Source: Bacillus sp. NP157
Lineage (GTDB): Bacteria; Pseudomonadota; Gammaproteobacteria; Xanthomonadales; Rhodanobacteraceae
Length of the DNA stretch: 64,000 nt
Reading direction: 5' to 3'
Assembly: GCA_018889975.1 (NCBI GenBank)
Contig: CP076546.1
Coordinates: 682,001-746,000 of the forward strand
The notes under the pieces were generated by a model. That model was not told where the DNA came from. It saw only the letters and a list, made by a program, of their open reading frames with translations, and did no database searches. Made by a program: the position numbers and the translations under genes. Position 1 is the first letter of the stretch. Every line of letters begins with the position of its first letter. This document shows, in pieces, positions 1 to 7,909 of this stretch.

Positions 1-387
1 ATGGGCTCGCTGGCCGGAAAGCTTGGCCGGGGCAGGGTGATGTGGACGAGCTTCGTCATCATGCTCGTCGGCGTCGCACTGACGTCGAGCTCGGCGATCT
101 GGGCGATCGTCCTGGGTATCGCCATGCTGACCTTCGGTTTCTTTGGCGGCCATTCGATCGCCAGCGGGTGGGTCGGCATGCGCGCGAAGACGGCAAAGGC
201 ACACGCGTCGTCGATGTACCTGTTCTCGTACTACATGGGCTCGAGCATCGCCGGCTCACTCGGAGGCGTCGCCTGGGTACACGCCGGATGGCCGGGCGTC
301 GCCATCTACGTCGCCATTCTTGTCCTGGCTGGCCTGGTTATCGCGTTGAAGCTGCGTGCGATCAAGCCTTCAGCATCAACCGCATGA
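1..387 (+). CDS. MFS transporter, C-terminal part (cut by window edge)
   Basis: This is the C-terminal 128 residues of an inner-membrane major facilitator transporter. The frame is already open at base 1, so the ATG there is probably an internal methionine and the true start lies to the left. About four hydrophobic segments alternate with short basic loops (GKLGRGR near the start, KLRAIKP at the end), as in the second half of a 12-TM MFS protein. The stop lies 26 bp inside the convergent LysR gene. The substrate cannot be judged from this fragment. The MFS family call is firm; any subfamily such as YnfM/CynX-like is a guess. Confidence 0.75.
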   Translation: MGSLAGKLGRGRVMWTSFVIMLVGVALTSSSAIWAIVLGIAMLTFGFFGGHSIASGWVGMRAKTAKAHASSMYLFSYYMGSSIAGSLGGVAWVHAGWPGVAIYVAILVLAGLVIALKLRAIKPSASTA

Positions 388-1252
388 ATGACTTCACCAG
401 TGGCGAGGCATCGCCGCTGCGATGCACGAGGTACAGCGCGCTTGCTGCGTCCGGCGAATCGATCGGGACGTAGGCGACGCCTTCGACGTGTACGTGGCTC
501 ATCGACTGCGGCAGCACGGCAACGCCGAGGCCCGCGGCGACCAGGCCGACCATGGTCGCGGATTCGCCCGCTTCCTGCGCAATGCGTGGCGCGAAGCCGG
601 CGTTACGGCACATGGCCTGCACCTGCGACGCGACGCCCGTGCCAGCATTGCGACTGAAGACGACGAAGGGCTCGCCTGCGAGGTCGTCGACCTTCAGGCG
701 AGTCTTGCGACGTTTCACCAGCGGATGGTCTGCGCGCATCACGGCGACGAGTGGATCGTCGACCAGCTTGCGGGCGACGAGGGTCGGTGGCAGGTCGGTG
801 CCACGGATCAGGCCGACCTGCTGGCTGCCGTCGAGCAGGCGCTCGATCTGCGCGAGCGTGTTGTTCTCTTTCAACACCAGGCGCACCGCGGGATACGCTT
901 CGCGGAACGCGCGCACGGCGCGAGGGAACAGCGCGATCAGCGGCGTGCTCTGGGTGAACCCGACATGTAGTTCGCCGATCTCGCCGCGCTCGGCTCGGCG
1001 CGCCATGTCGCCGGCTTCGTCGACGCGCGAGATGATGTCGCGCGCCGCATCGAGGTAAACACGCCCCGCATCGGTCAGCTCGACACGGCGGTTGGTGCGC
1101 CGGAGAAGGCGCACGCCAAGCTGCGCTTCGAGGTCGCGGATCTGCTGGCTGAGCGGCGGCTGGGACATGCCCAGCCGCTCGGCGGCACGACTGAAATGCA
1201 GCTCATCGGCCACGGCGATGAAGTAACGCAGGTGCCGCAGCTCGATGTTCAT
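362..1252 (-). CDS. LysR family transcriptional regulator
   Basis: A 296-residue DNA-binding regulator. The N-terminal winged helix-turn-helix (about residues 1-60) has the usual LysR pattern: LRYFIAVADELHFSRAAERL, then SQPPLSQQIRDLE, then a wing with LLRRTNRRVELT. The rest is a two-lobed periplasmic-binding-protein-like effector domain (from about residue 90). Length is typical for the family. Its 3' end overlaps the convergent MFS gene by 26 bp, so the MFS gene is a plausible target, although divergent arrangements are more usual. The ATG start lies 129 bp beyond the stop-proximal end of the upstream tesB-like gene on the same strand. Ligand unknown. Confidence 0.9.
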   Translation of the reverse strand: MNIELRHLRYFIAVADELHFSRAAERLGMSQPPLSQQIRDLEAQLGVRLLRRTNRRVELTDAGRVYLDAARDIISRVDEAGDMARRAERGEIGELHVGFTQSTPLIALFPRAVRAFREAYPAVRLVLKENNTLAQIERLLDGSQQVGLIRGTDLPPTLVARKLVDDPLVAVMRADHPLVKRRKTRLKVDDLAGEPFVVFSRNAGTGVASQVQAMCRNAGFAPRIAQEAGESATMVGLVAAGLGVAVLPQSMSHVHVEGVAYVPIDSPDAASALYLVHRSGDASPLVKSFMRLMLKA

Positions 1253-1256
1253 CGGC

Positions 1257-2123
1257 TTAGTCGGGACGAACGCGGATCAGGCCTTCCTGCGCGGTGCTGG
1301 CGATCAGCCGGCCGTCGCGCGTGTAGATCATGCCTCGGGCCAGGCCGCGGCCACCCTGCGAGGTCGGGCTGTCGAACGAGTAGAGCAGCCAGTCGTCGAT
1401 GCGGAACGCGCGATGGAACCACAGCGCATGGTCCAGGCTGGCCATCTGCATGTTGCGGGTGAGGTAGGAAATCCCGTGCGGCAGCGTCGCCGTGCCGATC
1501 AGGTGGAAGTCGGAGGCGTAGGCCAGCAGGGCCTGGTGCAAGGAAAGCGTGTCGGCGATCGGTGCGGTCAGGCGGAACCAGATGTGCTGGTACGGCGGAC
1601 GCTTCGCCGGGCGCAGTTCATCGCGCGGCCACACATGGCGGAACTCGAACGGACCATCCTTGCCGAGCCAGCGCTGGGTCTTTTCCGGCAGGCGAGCGAG
1701 CTGCTCGTCGGACATCGCCGGCATCGGCTCGACATCTTCCGGCGCCGGCACTTCGGGCATCGACATCTGGTGTTCGTAGCCGTCTTCCGGCACCTGGAAC
1801 GAGATGGAGCCATTGAGGATCGGCTGGCCGTGCTGGATGGCGACGACGCGGCGTGCGGAGAACGAGCCGCCATCGCGGGTCCGTTCCACGCTGTAGACGA
1901 TCGGCGCATCGATATCGCCGGCGCGCAAGAAGTAGGCATGCAACGAGTGCGCGACGCGGTCGGGCGCGACGGTGCGCTGAGCGGCGGACAGGGCCTGGCC
2001 AAGCACCTGGCCACCGAAGACGAACTTCGTGCCGATGTCGCGGCTCTGGCCGCGGAACAGGTTGTCTTCGAGGCGTTCGAGTTCGAGCAGTTCGACGAGT
2101 TCGCCGACGTGGTTGTCCTGCAT
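1257..2123 (-). CDS. tesB: Acyl-CoA thioesterase II (TesB)
   Basis: A 288-residue double hot-dog thioesterase that hydrolyses acyl-CoA to free fatty acid and CoA in the cytoplasm; E. coli TesB has 286 residues. The C-terminal family signature is present: LDHALWFHRAFRIDDWLLY with the catalytic Asp, DSPTSQGGRGL with the Ser/Thr, and AQEGLIR with the Gln. The frame is open 33 codons further upstream, but that extension is basic and unrelated. I chose the ATG at 2123 because GAAGGG stands just upstream and the protein then starts MQDNHVGELVELLELERL, like TesB. It is read in the same direction as the LysR gene downstream, with a 4-bp gap. Confidence 0.93.
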   Translation of the reverse strand: MQDNHVGELVELLELERLEDNLFRGQSRDIGTKFVFGGQVLGQALSAAQRTVAPDRVAHSLHAYFLRAGDIDAPIVYSVERTRDGGSFSARRVVAIQHGQPILNGSISFQVPEDGYEHQMSMPEVPAPEDVEPMPAMSDEQLARLPEKTQRWLGKDGPFEFRHVWPRDELRPAKRPPYQHIWFRLTAPIADTLSLHQALLAYASDFHLIGTATLPHGISYLTRNMQMASLDHALWFHRAFRIDDWLLYSFDSPTSQGGRGLARGMIYTRDGRLIASTAQEGLIRVRPD

Positions 2124-2173
2124 GGGTATCCCTTCGGAAGAACGGTGCGCGATGGACGCCAAGTGTAAAAGAA

Positions 2174-2731
2174 TCAGGCCCTGATCCGGCCAAGCCGGCC
2201 GGCGTCGAAGGCACGGGCCCACGGGAACTGCGGGCCGGGGTCGCGCTTGCGCGGCACTTCGTTCTCCGGGTCGTCGCTGGACGGCACCATGGCGGTGTCC
2301 AGGTCTTCATGGCCGGCGATGTGGCGCAGGGACGGGAAGCGTGCCACCAGCTCGTCCAGCAGGCCGCGCAGGGCGGTGACCTGGGCCGCGGGATAGGGTT
2401 CGGTCATTTCCTGGTTGGCGGAGTGGAACCAGTCCGGGTAACGGCCCAGGTTGACCAGTTCGATGCCGATCGAGCGCGGGTTGTAGCCACGGGTGTGGTT
2501 GGCCACGCGCAGCGGGTCCACGTAGCACAGGACCGAACCGTCGCGATCGATGTAGTAATGCCCGCTGGCGCCCGTGCCGCGGTCTTCGTACAGCACCCGC
2601 TCGCCGTATTCCCGGGCCATGGCCAGGTCGGGCAGTTCGGTGCAATGGATGACCACCAGGTCGATGGTGTCGCCCTCGCGCACGGGCAGGCGGGATTCGT
2701 AGGGCAGGGGGGCGTGAAGGATGTCGATCAT
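2174..2731 (-). CDS. AmpD-like N-acetylmuramoyl-L-alanine amidase
   Basis: A 185-residue amidase_2-fold zinc enzyme that would cleave the MurNAc (or anhydro-MurNAc) to L-Ala bond of muropeptides. Likely zinc ligands are His29 (VVIHCTE), His141 (AGHEDLD) and Asp164 in the KRDPGP motif with the paired Lys162, matching AmpD in position and length (about 183 residues). HYYIDRDG and NPRSIGIELVN are further family motifs. There is no signal peptide, so a cytoplasmic peptidoglycan-recycling role is more likely than a periplasmic AmpDh. The start at 2731 is chosen because the frame further upstream only mirrors the divergent hydrolase gene. Promoters for both genes must fit in the 45-bp gap. Confidence 0.85.
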   Translation of the reverse strand: MIDILHAPLPYESRLPVREGDTIDLVVIHCTELPDLAMAREYGERVLYEDRGTGASGHYYIDRDGSVLCYVDPLRVANHTRGYNPRSIGIELVNLGRYPDWFHSANQEMTEPYPAAQVTALRGLLDELVARFPSLRHIAGHEDLDTAMVPSSDDPENEVPRKRDPGPQFPWARAFDAGRLGRIRA

Positions 2732-2776
2732 CCCGCTTTGATAACATAGCCAGTCGATCCGCGTACGGAGACCGCC

Positions 2777-3295
2777 ATGCGCGGACACATCATTCTTTCC
2801 CACGGGTCCGATTCCGGTCCCGATGCCACCAAGGTCAGTGCCCTGGCCGCCCTGGCCGAGTCCCTCGGCTGGTCCACGCAGCGCCCGGACTACCGCGAGG
2901 ACGACCTGAACGGCCATGCCGGTTCGGTCGCCCCGCGCCTTGCCCGCCTTGGCGCCGCCATCGCCGCCTCGCCGGTGCCGCCCGTGCTGGTCGGCTCGAG
3001 CATGGGCGCGTTCGCCTCGGGGCTGGCCTCGCTGGACGCCCCGGTGGCCGGCCTGTTCCTGCTGGCGCTGCCGGCGGCCATCCCGGGTTATCCGCGTGAC
3101 TTCGCCGCCGCGACTGGCGTGCCGACCTTCCTCGTCCATGGCTACGCCGACGACGTCTGCCCGGTGGAGGGCGCCATCGCCTTCGCCCGCGGCCAGGGCG
3201 CGCCGCTGTTGCTGGTACGGGACGACCACCGCCTCGGGGCTGCGTTGCCCGCGATCGAGGCCGAATTCCGCCACTTCCTGGAAGGCCTGGCATGA
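2777..3295 (+). CDS. Alpha/beta hydrolase, TEX30/KANL3-like small family
   Basis: A compact 172-residue alpha/beta hydrolase without signal peptide or membrane segment. The nucleophile elbow is GSSMG with Ser75, the acid is probably Asp125 or Asp126 in HGYADDVCP, and the base is His151 in DDHRLG. An N-terminal SHGSDSGPDA loop supplies the oxyanion side. The substrate is unknown; relatives are annotated as dienelactone hydrolase-like or TEX30-like. Its stop overlaps the rlmKL start by 4 bp (ATGA), so the two are probably translationally coupled. The neighbour does not indicate a substrate. Confidence 0.82.
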   Translation: MRGHIILSHGSDSGPDATKVSALAALAESLGWSTQRPDYREDDLNGHAGSVAPRLARLGAAIAASPVPPVLVGSSMGAFASGLASLDAPVAGLFLLALPAAIPGYPRDFAAATGVPTFLVHGYADDVCPVEGAIAFARGQGAPLLLVRDDHRLGAALPAIEAEFRHFLEGLA

Positions 3296-5436
3296 ACTTC
3301 TTCGCCACCTGCCCGAAGGGCCTGGAATACCTCCTCAAGGACGAACTGGTCGCCATGGGCGCCGAGGACGTGAAGGAGTCGCTCGCCGGCGTCGCCTTCG
3401 GCGGCGGCATGGAGATCGCCTACCGCGCCTGCCTGTGGTCGCGCATGGCCAGCCGCGTGCTGCTGCCGCTGGCGGAGTTCGATGCCGCCACGCCGGAAGA
3501 CCTGTACCAGGGCGTGCAGTCGATCGACTGGTCCGAACACCTCGCGCCGCACGGCACGCTGGCCGTCGGCGCCAACACGGCGCTGAGCAAGCTCACCCAC
3601 AGCCAGTTCATCGCGCTGAAGACCAAGGACGCCATCGTCGACCAGTTCCGCACGGCAAGCGGTTCGCGTCCTGACGTCGATCCCGAGGAGCCGGACGTGC
3701 AGGTGAACGTCCGCGTGCGCCGCGACCGGGCCACGCTGTCGATCGACCTGTCGGGCTCGCCCCTGCATCGGCGCGGCTGGCGCGAGCGCCAGGGCGAGGC
3801 GCCGCTGAAGGAGAACCTGGCCTCGGCCATGCTGATGCGCGCCCAGTGGCCGCGCATCTACGCCGAGGGCGGCGCCCTGGTCGATCCGATGTGCGGCTCG
3901 GGCACCCTGCTGATCGAAGGCGCGCTGATCGCCGCGGGCGCGGCCCCGGGCCTGCGGCGCGGTTACTTCGGCTTCCTTGGCTGGCGCAAGCACGACTACA
4001 CCCTGTGGAAGTCGCTGTGGGAAGAGGCCAAGGCGCGAACCGACGAAGGCATGCGCAACCTGCGCCCGGTCTTCTTCGGCAGCGACTCCGACGCCAACAT
4101 GGTCCAGACCGCCAAGCGCAATGCGCAGACGGCGGGCGTGGCCGGCTTCATCCACCTGGACCGTCGCGATGCGATCCATGTCGAGCCGCCGCCGGAAACC
4201 CCGCTGGGCCTGGTCATCACCAACCCGCCCTACGGCGAGCGCCTGGGCGACCGTGCCGAGCTGCCACAGCTGTACCGCCAGCTGGGCCAGGCGCTGAAAG
4301 ACCGCTTCCCCGGCTGGCGCGCGGCCGTGCTTGCCGGCGACGAGGAACTGGGCAGGGCCATGCGGCTTTCCCCGGACAAGCGCTACGCGCTGTACAACGG
4401 CGCGCTTGAGACACCGCTGCTGACCTTCAGCCTGCGTGCGCAGGGCGAGGCCCCGGCCCGCGAGGCGAAGCCGTTGTCCGACGGCGCGCAGATGCTGAAG
4501 AACCGGCTGGAAAAGAACGTCCGCCACCTGCGCAAGCGGCTGGCGCGCGAAGGCATCACCTGCTGGCGCGCCTACGACCAGGACCTGCCGGAATACGCCG
4601 CCGCCATCGACGTCTACGAAGACTGGCTGCACATCCAGGAATACAAGGCGCCGCAGGAGATCCCGGTCGACGTGGCGCGCAATCGCCTGCGTGAAGTGGG
4701 TCGGGTGGCCTCGGAAGTGTTCGGCATCCCCCGCGAGCGCATTTCGGTGAAAACGCGCGAGCGCGGCAAGGGCGGCTCCAAATATGGCCAGTTCGACCAG
4801 CAGGGCCAGTTCGTCGAGGTGCACGAGGGCGGATTGAAGTTCCTGATCAATCCGACGGATTACCTCGATACCGGCCTGTTCCTCGACCACCGGCTGGTTC
4901 GCGCGAAGATCCGGGAACTTGCCGCCGGCAAGCATTTCCTGAACCTGTTCGCCTACACCGGCACGGCCAGCGTGTACGCGGCGGCGGGCGGGGCTCGCGA
5001 CACCACCACCGTCGACCTGTCGGCCACCTACCTGGACTGGGCGTCGAAAAACCTCGCCCTGAACGGCTTCACCGGCAACCGCCACCGGCTGGTGCAGGAA
5101 GACGCCGTGTCGTTCCTCGAGAAGCGCTCGATGCAGTACGGCGTGATCTACGTCGATCCGCCGACCTTCTCCAACTCCAAGCGGGCCGACGACTTCGACG
5201 TGCAGCGCGACCACGTGAAGCTGCTGCTGGCCTGCGCCGACCGACTGCTACCTGAAGGGGTGATTGTTTTCTCGAACAATTTCCGCCGCTTCCAGCTTGA
5301 TCGGGTGGCCCTCGAACCCCATCTTTCCATTGAAGACTGGAGCGCGCCGAGCATTCCGTTCGACTTTGCCCGCCGGCACGATATCCACGGTTGCTGGCTG
5401 CTTCGCAAGCCGTTCGTGAACCCGTGGAAAACGTGA
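3292..5436 (+). CDS. rlmKL: Bifunctional 23S rRNA methyltransferase RlmK/RlmL
   Basis: A 714-residue fusion of two SAM-dependent methyltransferases that modify 23S rRNA at G2445 (N2, RlmL half) and G2069 (N7, RlmK half); the E. coli protein has 702 residues. Order: N-terminal ferredoxin-like and THUMP region (about 1-155), RlmL domain with MCGSGTLLIEGA and catalytic NPPYGERLGD (about 312-320), then RlmK domain with LNLFAYTGTASVYAA and DPPTFSNS (near 622-630). It is intact, with the usual domain order. It begins on the ATGA overlap with the hydrolase gene, so it is probably co-transcribed with it. Confidence 0.97.
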   Translation: MNFFATCPKGLEYLLKDELVAMGAEDVKESLAGVAFGGGMEIAYRACLWSRMASRVLLPLAEFDAATPEDLYQGVQSIDWSEHLAPHGTLAVGANTALSKLTHSQFIALKTKDAIVDQFRTASGSRPDVDPEEPDVQVNVRVRRDRATLSIDLSGSPLHRRGWRERQGEAPLKENLASAMLMRAQWPRIYAEGGALVDPMCGSGTLLIEGALIAAGAAPGLRRGYFGFLGWRKHDYTLWKSLWEEAKARTDEGMRNLRPVFFGSDSDANMVQTAKRNAQTAGVAGFIHLDRRDAIHVEPPPETPLGLVITNPPYGERLGDRAELPQLYRQLGQALKDRFPGWRAAVLAGDEELGRAMRLSPDKRYALYNGALETPLLTFSLRAQGEAPAREAKPLSDGAQMLKNRLEKNVRHLRKRLAREGITCWRAYDQDLPEYAAAIDVYEDWLHIQEYKAPQEIPVDVARNRLREVGRVASEVFGIPRERISVKTRERGKGGSKYGQFDQQGQFVEVHEGGLKFLINPTDYLDTGLFLDHRLVRAKIRELAAGKHFLNLFAYTGTASVYAAAGGARDTTTVDLSATYLDWASKNLALNGFTGNRHRLVQEDAVSFLEKRSMQYGVIYVDPPTFSNSKRADDFDVQRDHVKLLLACADRLLPEGVIVFSNNFRRFQLDRVALEPHLSIEDWSAPSIPFDFARRHDIHGCWLLRKPFVNPWKT

Positions 5437-5512
5437 ACGGCCGGTGCAGAAAACTTCAGTCCGGATTCAGTGGCCGGGCGCGAATCTGCGCTCACCTGAG
5501 GAGGTAACTGTC

Positions 5513-5917
5513 ATGAAAGCCAAGTTCGTCAAGTCCGCCATCGCCCTCGCTGCCGTGGGTCTCATGGCGTTCGCACCGGTCACGTTTGCACGCGGCTGGG
5601 GCCACGGTGGTGGGTACTACCACGGTGGTGGCGGGTATTACGGCGGTTACCACGGCGGTTATCACCGCGGTGGGTATTACGACCACAGCGGCCGCTGGAT
5701 CGCCGGCGCCATCGTTGCCGGTACCGTCGGCGCGCTGGTCTACAACGCCACGCAGCCGCGCACCGTCGTCTATGACAACGGCCCGGCCTACTACGCGCCG
5801 TCGCGCACGGTGGTCTACGACGATGGCCCGGTGGTCACCCGCCGCGTCACCACGACGACCACCACGTATGACGATGGGTATTCCAGCACCCGTTATGTCC
5901 GCGACGACGGTTATTGA
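5513..5917 (+). CDS. Exported Gly/Tyr/His-rich small protein
   Basis: A 134-residue secreted or envelope protein of unknown function. A clear Sec signal peptide (MKAKFVKSAIALAAVGLMAFA, cleavage near residues 26-27 after VTFA) is followed by a segment of HGGGYYHGGGGYYGGYHGGYH type. A hydrophobic patch near 62-80 (WIAGAIVAGTVGALVY) could be a glycine-zipper membrane element. A C-terminal region carries a Thr run and TyrAspAspGly repeats. The start follows a near-perfect GAGGAGGT ribosome site (5498-5505), so the protein is probably abundant. A strong terminator follows. The His/Gly content could bind metal, but nothing proves it. Confidence 0.8.
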   Translation: MKAKFVKSAIALAAVGLMAFAPVTFARGWGHGGGYYHGGGGYYGGYHGGYHRGGYYDHSGRWIAGAIVAGTVGALVYNATQPRTVVYDNGPAYYAPSRTVVYDDGPVVTRRVTTTTTTYDDGYSSTRYVRDDGY

Positions 5918-5940
5918 TCGATCGCAGCGTTGAGTGACGA

Positions 5941-5969
5941 AAAGCCCGGCTTATAGCCGGGCTTTTTTT
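5941..5969. terminator. Rho-independent terminator, usable in both directions
   Basis: An 11-bp perfect stem (AAAGCCCGGCT, 5941-5951, paired with 5955-5965) closes a 3-nt TAT loop and runs into a T tract on the plus strand. It ends the gene finishing at 5917. The A residues before the stem give a shorter T tract on the minus strand, so it may also serve the convergent gene ending at 6015. Confidence 0.93.
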
Positions 5970-6014
5970 GTGCCTCGCTTGCGCGCCGCGGTGCGAGTCG
6001 CCATCGCTTGCGCG

Positions 6015-6452
6015 TTACCTGACGGCACCGCTCGTGCCCGGGCCTGCGCCCTTGTGCTTCGCGCTTTTTTCCAGCTGCTGGTAGGTCGCCTTGTCGATCA
6101 CCTGCACCGTATCGATCTGGCACGGCGGGTCGTCGCGACGGACGATCTGTTCGTTGATGCTGTTGCAGATGCGCATCGGCGCCACGGCCTGGATGTTGGC
6201 GGCGGCCTTGAAACGGATGCCGCCACCCAGGTCCATCCGCGGGCAATCGACGTTGGTGGTGATCTTGTAGAAGGTCGGGCCGTTGGCCACGATCACCGTG
6301 CGGTTATCCACCATGGCCCAGTTCGAAATCCGGTCGGTGCGCATGCAGTCGTTGATGGGCAGCTCGTGGCGCTCCGGGGGAGGGGCGTCGGCGGCCGAGG
6401 CCGCGGCTGAGATGAGGAGCAAACAGGCAGCGGTCAGGCAACGCGCGTTCAT
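6015..6452 (-). CDS. Exported DUF6491-like protein
   Basis: A 145-residue exported protein of unknown function. The signal peptide is MNARCLTAACLLLISAAASA. The mature part has the pattern I associate with DUF6491 (common in Xanthomonadales): INDCMRTDRISNWAMVDNRTVIV, then TFYKITTNVDCPRMD, then RICNSINEQIVRRDDPPCQID, with several conserved cysteines that may form disulfides. The DUF name is from memory and not verified. Start 6452 is preceded by GGAGGG at good spacing; the frame is open 36 codons further but that part lacks a signal peptide. It is divergent from egtB and shares a gap of about 190 bp with it. Confidence 0.72.
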   Translation of the reverse strand: MNARCLTAACLLLISAAASAADAPPPERHELPINDCMRTDRISNWAMVDNRTVIVANGPTFYKITTNVDCPRMDLGGGIRFKAAANIQAVAPMRICNSINEQIVRRDDPPCQIDTVQVIDKATYQQLEKSAKHKGAGPGTSGAVR

Positions 6453-6640
6453 GGTGAAACCCTCCGTCATGGGGAATACCACGTTAAGCCGACTGGCGAA
6501 GAAAAACGAGAGGGGGCGAGGGTTTGGTCCACCTGCCGTTAAGGCCGTGGACGCAACCACTCACGTTCGTTGAACGTTTCCTCGGGCATCGTCATGCGTC
6601 ATGGCTGACGGACCCGTCGGCCGTTGCAGGAACCACGCGC

Positions 6641-7909
6641 ATGACCGCAAGACCGCTCGGCATCGTCCCCTCCACGACCGTGGCCACGGCCCTCGCCGAA
6701 CGTTTCCTCCGTATCCGCCAGCGCACCCTTGGCCTGGCCAGCCGGCTGAAGCCCGAAGACACCGTGATCCAGTCCATGCCGGACGCCAGCCCGACCAAGT
6801 GGCACCTGGCGCACACGACCTGGTTCTTCGAGCAGTTCATCCTCGGCCGCGACGACGCGTACGTCTCGCCCAACCCCGAATGGTTCTACCTGTTCAACAG
6901 CTACTACCAGTCGGTGGGACCGATGCACGCGCGCCCGTCGCGCGGGATGATCACGCGGCCGACGCTCGATGATGTGCTGGGTTATCGCGCGCGCGTGGAC
7001 GACGCGGTGGCCGAGCGCATCGCACGCGGATCGGACGAGGCATTGTCCACGCTGGTCGAGCTGGGGCTGCAACATGAGCAGCAACACCAGGAACTGCTGC
7101 TGACCGACATCAAGCACGCGTTCGCGCAGAACCCGCTGGAGCCCGCCTACGCCTCCGACGCGCCACGTGCGCTGTCGATGGCCGCGCCGGCGCTGCGCTT
7201 CGTGCCGTTCGACGAGGGCATCGTCGAGGTCGGTCATGCGGGCGACGGATTCCACTTCGATAACGAAGGGCCGCGCCATCGCACCTATCGGCAGGCGGGT
7301 TCGCTTGCCAATCGTCCTGTCACGAACGCGGAGTACCGTGCGTTCGTCGACGATGGCGGCTACCGCACGCCGACCCTGTGGTTGTCCGATGGCTGGGCAA
7401 CCGTGCAGGCCGAAGGCTGGCAGCGTCCGCTGTACTGGGACGACGCCTGCGAGACCGAATTCACCTTGCAGGGCCGGCATGCCATCGACCCGCATGCGCC
7501 GGTGTGCCACGTCAGCTATTTCGAAGCCGATGCGTTCGCCCGCTGGGCCGGTGCGCGGCTGCCCACCGAAGTGGAATGGGAAACGATGGCAGCGGATGTG
7601 CCGGTCCGCGGGAACCTCCAGGAGAGCGGCGTGTTCCAACCGCGTGCCTCAACCTTTGAGACAGACCTCGGGCAACTTTACGGCGACTGTTGGGAATGGA
7701 CGATGAGCCCCTATGTCAGTTATCCCGGGTTTCGTCCGCTCGAAGGCGCACTCGGTGAATACAACGGAAAGTTCATGAATGGGCAATGGATCCTCCGCGG
7801 AGGTTCCTGCGCCACACCTGCAGATCACGTGCGTGCGACGTATCGCAATTTTTTCCCGCCCCACGCCCGTTGGCAGTTTTCGGGGCTACGACTTGGAAAC
7901 GATCGATGA
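6641..7909 (+). CDS. egtB: Ergothioneine biosynthesis sulfoxide synthase EgtB
   Basis: A 422-residue non-haem iron enzyme that joins hercynine to a cysteine donor (gamma-glutamylcysteine or cysteine) with O2, giving the sulfoxide precursor of ergothioneine. The N-terminal DinB-like four-helix domain carries the iron-binding histidines: one in KWHLAHTT (His55 or His58) and the pair His145/His149 in HEQQH. The C-terminal formylglycine-generating-enzyme fold (about 185-420) ends in LRGGSCATPADHVRATYRNFF...SGLRL. Start 6641 (MTARPLG) is favoured over the longer open frame because the upstream stretch has no family similarity. It overlaps egtD by ATGA. Confidence 0.95.
   Translation: MTARPLGIVPSTTVATALAERFLRIRQRTLGLASRLKPEDTVIQSMPDASPTKWHLAHTTWFFEQFILGRDDAYVSPNPEWFYLFNSYYQSVGPMHARPSRGMITRPTLDDVLGYRARVDDAVAERIARGSDEALSTLVELGLQHEQQHQELLLTDIKHAFAQNPLEPAYASDAPRALSMAAPALRFVPFDEGIVEVGHAGDGFHFDNEGPRHRTYRQAGSLANRPVTNAEYRAFVDDGGYRTPTLWLSDGWATVQAEGWQRPLYWDDACETEFTLQGRHAIDPHAPVCHVSYFEADAFARWAGARLPTEVEWETMAADVPVRGNLQESGVFQPRASTFETDLGQLYGDCWEWTMSPYVSYPGFRPLEGALGEYNGKFMNGQWILRGGSCATPADHVRATYRNFFPPHARWQFSGLRLGNDR

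Noticed and set aside
2732-3274. N-terminal extension of the AmpD-like amidase
   Set aside because: The extension is antisense to the alpha/beta hydrolase gene, Gly/Arg-rich, and puts the amidase fold 180 residues from its start. The ATG at 2731 fits AmpD length.
3142-5214. A 690-codon open frame antisense to rlmKL
   Set aside because: Shadow; rlmKL has all catalytic motifs and a coupled start.
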